Source: Rhodothermales bacterium (GTDB lineage: Bacteria > Bacteroidota > Rhodothermia > Rhodothermales > JAHQVL01). From it: a DNA stretch of 64,000 nt. Location: contig JAWKNW010000015.1 of the NCBI GenBank assembly GCA_041391505.1, positions 62,001-126,000 of the forward strand, written 5' to 3'. The notes beneath the pieces are model-generated. The model searched no databases. It was given only the letters and a program-made list of their open reading frames with translations, and had not been told where the DNA came from. Shown one piece after another: positions 58,979-64,000 of this stretch (the stretch's first letter is position 1; each line of letters starts with the position of its first letter). The translations under genes were made by a program, and so were the position numbers.

Positions 58979-61357
58979 CTAGAAGAGATAACTCAGCCCC
59001 ACGCGCACGTTACGCGGATTTCCCGGGGTGAAGTGCAGCTCCGAAACCGGCCCGGCCTCGTTGCGAAGACGCGATTCGGTGTCGAACTGGGCCTCGTTCC
59101 AGGCTACATCCAGTACGTTCTCGAGCGCGACCGTGACCCGTACGCGCCCGAGACGGTACCCGAGGAAGAGGTTGACGAGGCTGTATCCCTCGGCGGTTAC
59201 CGTGCCGGACTCGTTCGCCGGCCTGTCGCCGACGCGGGTATAGCGCAGACTGGCCTCAAAGCCGGCCGGCCGCGTCAGGGTGAGCCCCCCGGTTGAGGTA
59301 ACTCGAGGGGCGAGCGGCACGGCATCTTCGCCCGCCGGCTCGTCGACGAAGCGGCCGCGCGCGAGGTTCACATCGGCGTCGGCTGTGAGCCAGGGCGTCA
59401 CCGCCACCCGCGCTTCGAGGTCGAGCCCGTGGCGGCGGGTGGCTCCGCTCAGTTCGGTAAAGCCGCCATCTCCTACATAAACAAACTCGTTTTCGAGATC
59501 GAGCACCCAGGCTGCAGCCGCAATATGGGCGCGCGATCCGAGATGAGCACGCAACCCCAATTCGGCACCCACGGCGCGGGGCAGGGTGCCGACCCGGCGC
59601 AGACCCGGGTCCAGCTGCTGGTTTGCCAGCTGCGCGTCGATCTGAGCGTCGGTGAGCCCATCCCGCGCATATACCTTGGCGAGTTCACGAACGCGCTGGC
59701 CCTGTACGATGGCGCGGGCATCGTTCGAATGAAAACTGCTGCCCACATTGGCGAAGAGGTCGAGTCCCGGTGCCGGCGAGACGACCAGGTTGGCCTTCGG
59801 GCTGAGGATGGCTTGCTGGGCGAACCCCGACGCATGCGGCAGCCCGGATTCCGTGCCGTCCAGATGATCGTCGACGTCGAACGTGAAGTAGTCGCCACGA
59901 AGCCCCAGTTGTAGACGGATCCAGTCGGCAAAAAAGAGTTCTTCCTGCACCCACAGATACAGGTTGCGCTCCACGACGGTGGCATCGATCAGGCCGGCGC
60001 TCCGTACCCGGTCGGGGCTCTTCCATAGCTGGACATCGGCGTCGTCGCCGCGGAACCCGCCGCCCATCGTGGTGCGCGCCGGGATCGCATCGAGTGGATG
60101 ATACCGGCTATACCGGCCGTTCAACCCGTACAGCCGGCGGTCGTCGGTCTGTTCGATCATGTCGCCGCGGACGGGGTCTTCCAGGAAATACGTGAAGTTT
60201 GAGAAGAGTTTAAACGTGTAGCGGCTTGAGTAACCCTGCAGCGTAAAGGACGCGTCGCCTGTATCGGCGCTATAGATGAGGTTGATGTCCTGCCGGCCCG
60301 TCGTGCCCCCTTCGAGGTCGTCCAGGCTGCCGAAACGGTTCAAACCCTGGGCTACGGCTCGGGCCGGTATCTGGCCGGAGGCATTCCAGGCCGAACTGAA
60401 TCCGCTGACGCTGAGTGCGAGTCGGGTGTTCTCGCTGAGATGGGTATGGACCTTCCCGAAAATGTTGAAGCGTTGAAATCCCTGCGGACTTTCGACGGGG
60501 CCGTCGGTCGAGTTAAACTGACCGGCCAGATACGCACCCTGGTGCTCGGTGCCGGGTAGCGGGATCTGATAGAGGGCGGTGACATTCGCGGTGTTGAACT
60601 GCCCAAACCCTGCGCGCAACTGGTTCTCGTTCAGGTGATCGCGGGTGGTGAACGCGACGGCACCCGCAGTGCTCATATTGCCGTATCGCGCGTCATAGGG
60701 CCCTTTTGCAACGTCGATCCGTTCGACGACATCCGGCAAGAGGAAGTGCAGGTCGGCATAGCCCTGTCCGTGGCCATGGGAAACCATGTTGACGGGCATG
60801 CCGTCGACCGCGATGGCGACATCGGTGCCGTGGTCGGCATCGAACCCGCGCAGGAAGATCTGCTCCGCCTTGCCGCCGCCGGCGTGTTGCGCGGTGATAA
60901 GGCCCGGCGTGAGCTGGAGCAGGTCCTGGGCAGAGCGAGTTGGGCGCGTCCGCAGGTCGAGGGCGCGGACGGTGGCCGACGAGGCGGCCGAAAACGGACG
61001 CTCGGCTTCCGTGACGATTTCGTTGAGGTCGATGGCATCGACCTGCAAGGCGATCCGTACTTCCAGACGCGATCCCGCGTCCACCGTCACACGGGTGCGG
61101 GTTTGCGCATAGCCGATCATGCGCACCGTCAGCGTGTACGCGCCACCCGGCAATCCGACGAACGAAAACCGGCCGAGGCTATCCGTGGCGACCCCCGAGG
61201 CGCGCTCTTCCAGGAAGACCGTGGCCGAGGGAAGCGGACGCAAGGTGGTCGAATCAAAGACGACGCCGACGAGGTCGCTCTGCGGCGTCTGGGCTTCCGC
61301 CCGGCGGTTGCCCACGGCGATCAGGCAGAGGGTGAGGGCGAGATAAAAGACTTTCAT
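58979..61357 (-). CDS. TonB-dependent outer membrane receptor
   Basis: A 792-aa receptor. Signal peptide ~1-20; an N-terminal carboxypeptidase-regulatory-like domain (~25-110: SDLVGVVFDSTTLRPLPSATV, then GRFSFVGLPGGAYTLTVRMIG); a plug domain (~125-230; VTEAERPFSAASSATVRAL, FLRGFDADHGTDVAIAVDGMPV); and a 22-strand barrel ending in YLF, with LSYLF as the C-terminal aromatic. It imports a substrate such as a siderophore, cobalamin or oligosaccharide; which one is unknown. The typical SusD partner is absent. The stop is 353 bp from the winged-helix regulator start, so the two may be functionally linked. Confidence 0.92.
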   Translation of the reverse strand: MKVFYLALTLCLIAVGNRRAEAQTPQSDLVGVVFDSTTLRPLPSATVFLEERASGVATDSLGRFSFVGLPGGAYTLTVRMIGYAQTRTRVTVDAGSRLEVRIALQVDAIDLNEIVTEAERPFSAASSATVRALDLRTRPTRSAQDLLQLTPGLITAQHAGGGKAEQIFLRGFDADHGTDVAIAVDGMPVNMVSHGHGQGYADLHFLLPDVVERIDVAKGPYDARYGNMSTAGAVAFTTRDHLNENQLRAGFGQFNTANVTALYQIPLPGTEHQGAYLAGQFNSTDGPVESPQGFQRFNIFGKVHTHLSENTRLALSVSGFSSAWNASGQIPARAVAQGLNRFGSLDDLEGGTTGRQDINLIYSADTGDASFTLQGYSSRYTFKLFSNFTYFLEDPVRGDMIEQTDDRRLYGLNGRYSRYHPLDAIPARTTMGGGFRGDDADVQLWKSPDRVRSAGLIDATVVERNLYLWVQEELFFADWIRLQLGLRGDYFTFDVDDHLDGTESGLPHASGFAQQAILSPKANLVVSPAPGLDLFANVGSSFHSNDARAIVQGQRVRELAKVYARDGLTDAQIDAQLANQQLDPGLRRVGTLPRAVGAELGLRAHLGSRAHIAAAAWVLDLENEFVYVGDGGFTELSGATRRHGLDLEARVAVTPWLTADADVNLARGRFVDEPAGEDAVPLAPRVTSTGGLTLTRPAGFEASLRYTRVGDRPANESGTVTAEGYSLVNLFLGYRLGRVRVTVALENVLDVAWNEAQFDTESRLRNEAGPVSELHFTPGNPRNVRVGLSYLF

Positions 61358-61603
61358 GTTGATCGGAGATTCTGGTAAGCAGGTGCTGTTATTCGACGGT
61401 AGAGCGCCTGCCTGGAGATTGGCTCACAACGTAGAACGTACAGCATGCCAGTGCTCGATCGGAAGATCAAGATGTGATCAAATTCCGCTCACCGGCTGTG
61501 ATATGGGCGGGCGCCGGCCGGGGGGCTTTGCAGCATGATTGCCACCGATCGCGTACCTTACCCTTGCTTTCATAGGCAGAAAAACGACAGTAAGCAGCCC
61601 TTC

Positions 61604-63703
61604 ATGTATACCCGGTTTGCGGATTTGCTTCATGCTGCGCGGCAACGCTTGTTTGTCGGCCGGCAGGAAGAACTCGACCTTTTCGACCAGGCGTTGACGG
61701 CTGTGGAGCGACCGTATTCCGTGCTCTTTGTCCACGGCCCGGGAGGCGTGGGCAAAACCTCGTTGTTGCATATGTTCGCCGAGCGGGCGAAGCATTGCGG
61801 CTGGCGGCCCGGCTACATCGATACCCGCACGCTGGAGCCTTCGCCCGACGCGATGCTGCGCGCACTGGGCGCGATGATGGGCGCACCGGCCGGGGCGGAC
61901 GTGATCGACCTGTTGAACGGATCGCCCGAACGGCACGTCTTGTTGTTCGATACCACGGAAACGATCCGCCCGCTCGATTGGTGGCTGCGGGAGCGGTTTC
62001 TGCCGGCGTTGTCGGACCGGGTCATCGTTGTTTTTGCCGGCCGTTTTAAACCGTCCGTAGCGTGGCGCATCGATCCGGGTTGGCAGGCGCTGGTCCGCGC
62101 CGTTCCGTTGCGCAACCTGAGTACGTCCGAAAGCCTCGCCTACTTGCAGAAGCGGCAGGTACCCGACGCGAGGCATCGCGCTATCCTTTCGTTTACGCAC
62201 GGGTATCCGCTGGCGCTTTCGCTCATGAGCGACATGGTCGAACAGCGCCCCGACGCCGCCGGCGCCGACGCGTCCCCCGACATCGTCCAGGCCCTTCTCA
62301 CGCATTTTCTGGACGAGGCGCCGGGGCCCGAACACCGCCGGGCGCTGTACGTCTGCGCCGCCGTGCGACAGACGACGGAGCAGACGCTGCGAACGCTCCT
62401 GGACCCCGACGACGCCCACGGCGTCTTCGAGTGGCTGCGCACCCTCTCGTTCATCGACGCCGGCCCGGCCGGCCTCTTTCCCCACGACATGGCGCGCCAG
62501 GTGCTCGTCGCCGACCTCCAATGGCGCGAGCCCGATTGGCACGCCGAGCTGCATCGGCGAGCCCGGACGTACTACATCGGCCATCTGCAAGACGCCAGCG
62601 GCCCTGAAATGCGGGAGCGGCTGATCGATTTTCTCTACCTCCACCGCGAAAACCCGCTCCTCAAGCCCATCTTCACCCAGCTGCAAAGCGACTGGAACGA
62701 GCAGACCGCGCAAAACCCGATCGTGGATGACGCGCTCGGACCGGATGACATCGACCCACTGGTGGACATGGTCGCGCACCATGAGGGGGATGGGCCGGCG
62801 TCCTGGGCCAGGCGCTGGCTGGAGCGACAGCCGGAGCACGTCCGCGTCTACCGCGACGGCACGGGCCGGCCGCTCGGGATGCTGCTCCCCATCCTCCTGA
62901 CGCCCGAAGACGCCGACCTGGAAGACCCCGCCGTGGCACACGCGATGGACTTCCTGCGCCGGCACGCGCCGCTCCGCGAAGGCGAGTGCGCCGTCCACTT
63001 TCGCTTCTGGATGTCGGGCGAGACCTATCAGGACCTGTCGCTCATCCAGAGCATGTGTTTTATCCAGATGGTGCGCATGTATCTCACGATACCGGGGCTT
63101 GCCTTTTCCTTCCTGCCCTGCGCCGACCCCGATCTCTGGAAGATGATTTTCGCCTACGTCGACCTCCACCGCTTCCCCGACGCCGATTATCCCACCGACC
63201 GGTCGAAGATGGGGGTGTACGGCCACGATTGGCGGGTGACGCCGCCGGCCGAATGGCTGTCGCGGCTCGCCAGCCGGGTGCCCTCGCCCGAATACGCCGG
63301 CGCGCCGGCGCCTGCCGAGCCGTCGGTGTTCGTGCTGAGTCGGGAAGACTTTCTCGTCGCCGTGCGGGAGGCCCTGAAGGCGTTTAGCCGGCCCGAGCGC
63401 CTGCGCGAAAACCCGCTGCTCCGTTCGCGCCTCGTCATCGAAGCCGGCGCCCCCGATGCGGATGCCGCCGATCGGATTCAGACGCTCTGCGGCCTCCTGG
63501 ATGCCGCCGCCGCCACGCTCGACGGCGCCCCGCGCGACCGGAAGCTGTACCGCGCCCTCGAAAAGACCTACCTCAAGCCGGCGCCGTCGCAGGAGATCGC
63601 GGCCGAACAACTCGGCGTCCCGTACAGCACGTTCCGGCGACACCTCATGGCCGGCGTGGATCGCGTGGCCGAGATGCTCTGGCAGCGCGAAATCGGAGAA
63701 TGA
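61604..63703 (+). CDS. P-loop NTPase-HTH regulator, STAND-like, with GNAT-like middle region
   Basis: A 699-aa protein. P-loop GPGGVGKTS begins at residue 45 and a Walker B-like VLLFDTTET is near 125; the ATPase continues to ~330 in an AAA/STAND-like fold. Residues ~420-560 have LLPILLTPEDADLEDPAV, HFRFWMSGETYQDLSLIQS, GVYGHDWRVTPPAEWL and similar features that suggest a GNAT-like fold (inference). The C-terminal ~50 residues (QEIAAEQLGVPYSTFRRHLM) are a sigma-70 region 4-like HTH, so it probably binds DNA. It lies 133 bp upstream of the DUF4331 gene and diverges from the TonB receptor. Confidence 0.78.
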   Translation: MYTRFADLLHAARQRLFVGRQEELDLFDQALTAVERPYSVLFVHGPGGVGKTSLLHMFAERAKHCGWRPGYIDTRTLEPSPDAMLRALGAMMGAPAGADVIDLLNGSPERHVLLFDTTETIRPLDWWLRERFLPALSDRVIVVFAGRFKPSVAWRIDPGWQALVRAVPLRNLSTSESLAYLQKRQVPDARHRAILSFTHGYPLALSLMSDMVEQRPDAAGADASPDIVQALLTHFLDEAPGPEHRRALYVCAAVRQTTEQTLRTLLDPDDAHGVFEWLRTLSFIDAGPAGLFPHDMARQVLVADLQWREPDWHAELHRRARTYYIGHLQDASGPEMRERLIDFLYLHRENPLLKPIFTQLQSDWNEQTAQNPIVDDALGPDDIDPLVDMVAHHEGDGPASWARRWLERQPEHVRVYRDGTGRPLGMLLPILLTPEDADLEDPAVAHAMDFLRRHAPLREGECAVHFRFWMSGETYQDLSLIQSMCFIQMVRMYLTIPGLAFSFLPCADPDLWKMIFAYVDLHRFPDADYPTDRSKMGVYGHDWRVTPPAEWLSRLASRVPSPEYAGAPAPAEPSVFVLSREDFLVAVREALKAFSRPERLRENPLLRSRLVIEAGAPDADAADRIQTLCGLLDAAAATLDGAPRDRKLYRALEKTYLKPAPSQEIAAEQLGVPYSTFRRHLMAGVDRVAEMLWQREIGE

Positions 63704-63836
63704 GCGCGATCGGCCTCCGATTGAGCGGATTGTGAGCACCTTTCGATCTGGCAGGTAAGCGGAAAGACCGGATATCCTCTATCACCGTGTGTCGCTCCCC
63801 GAGGAGTCGACCCTGTTTCACTTGATAGAGATACCC

Positions 63837-64000
63837 ATGAAGCGAATAACACGCTACCTGTTCATGTCCGTACTCGTCGCAATCGCGGCGATAGGGCTGA
63901 TGCGGCCGGACTTCGGCGATGCATCCAGCCACCGCGAAGCGCCGCTCATCAGCAACGATCCGTTGGCCGACAATACGGACCTGTATGCGTTCCGGTCGCC
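63837..64000 (+). CDS. DUF4331 family protein, N-terminal part (cut by window end)
   Basis: The first 54 residues of a secreted protein. Signal segment MKRITRYLFMSVLVAIAAIG, then SSHREAPLISNDPLADNTD, the family opening (SHREAP motif) of DUF4331. Members are secreted proteins of unknown function, often near TPR or regulatory genes. The gene continues beyond the window. Confidence 0.85.
   Translation, partial: MKRITRYLFMSVLVAIAAIGLMRPDFGDASSHREAPLISNDPLADNTDLYAFRS

Noticed and set aside
61478..63739. 753-codon minus-strand frame opposite the NTPase-HTH gene
   Set aside because: Antisense shadow; the plus strand has P-loop and HTH motifs.

Overview
The window is a high-GC bacterial chromosome segment that looks like Rhodothermia (Bacteroidota/Rhodothermota). 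The clues are a cruF-crtB carotenoid pair of the Salinibacter/Rhodothermus type, two large exported proteins ending in type IX secretion sorting domains, many Tat- or lipoprotein-exported polysaccharide-processing proteins, a SusC/FecA-like TonB receptor and a Lacal_2735-type small protein. The assignment rests on protein families read by eye. No rRNA, tRNA, CRISPR array, integrase or transposase gene was seen.

Layout. 0-5 kb: carotenoid genes (crtB, cruF), a WbqC-like protein and a Tat-exported sugar isomerase/oxidoreductase pair. 5-14 kb: a large exported protein of unknown role, an inositol-monophosphatase-like enzyme and a three-gene run (GH116-like glucosidase, acetyl-xylan-esterase-like hydrolase, PNPOx-like protein). 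14-18 kb: a 7TMR-DISM hybrid histidine kinase with a degenerate receiver, converging on an epimerase. 18-26 kb: acylphosphatase, FAD-dependent oxidoreductase, class V aminotransferase, small exported proteins, and a patch with a two-copy AP2-like DNA-binding protein and two small ORFs. 26-37 kb: a sugar-acid type operon (SDR dehydrogenase, amidohydrolase/lactonase, secreted toroid-like protein), a T9SS NHL-propeller protein, two BNR/sialidase-like lipoproteins, a GH36-like candidate glycosidase and a lipase-like hydrolase. 37-49 kb: an unassigned 668-aa protein, a TPR lipoprotein, a DUF2786 protein, a 1653-aa T9SS beta-helix protein with a zincin motif, and a heparinase II/III-like lyase. 49-53 kb: an overlapping FIST / histidine kinase / receiver-kinase operon. 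53-64 kb: an envelope beta-barrel candidate, a coiled-coil lipoprotein, a fasciclin protein, a membrane winged-helix/beta-propeller regulator, a TonB-dependent receptor, a P-loop/HTH regulator and the start of a DUF4331 gene.

The genes suggest a surface-attached heterotroph that breaks down complex polysaccharides with exported and outer-membrane enzymes, senses through elaborate two-component proteins, and makes carotenoids.

The most unusual content is between genes. Several intergenic regions hold degenerate tandem repeats with a strict 7-nt period, in at least four unrelated sequence families. They are often arranged as giant inverted repeats with a recurring apex. In two places further inverted elements are nested within or beside them. 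One of these is a ~178-bp palindromic MITE-like element, present twice in opposite orientation around the 31.8-35.2 kb gene pair. Several stop codons lie inside these repeats. I consider this the strongest candidate for an undescribed system in the window.
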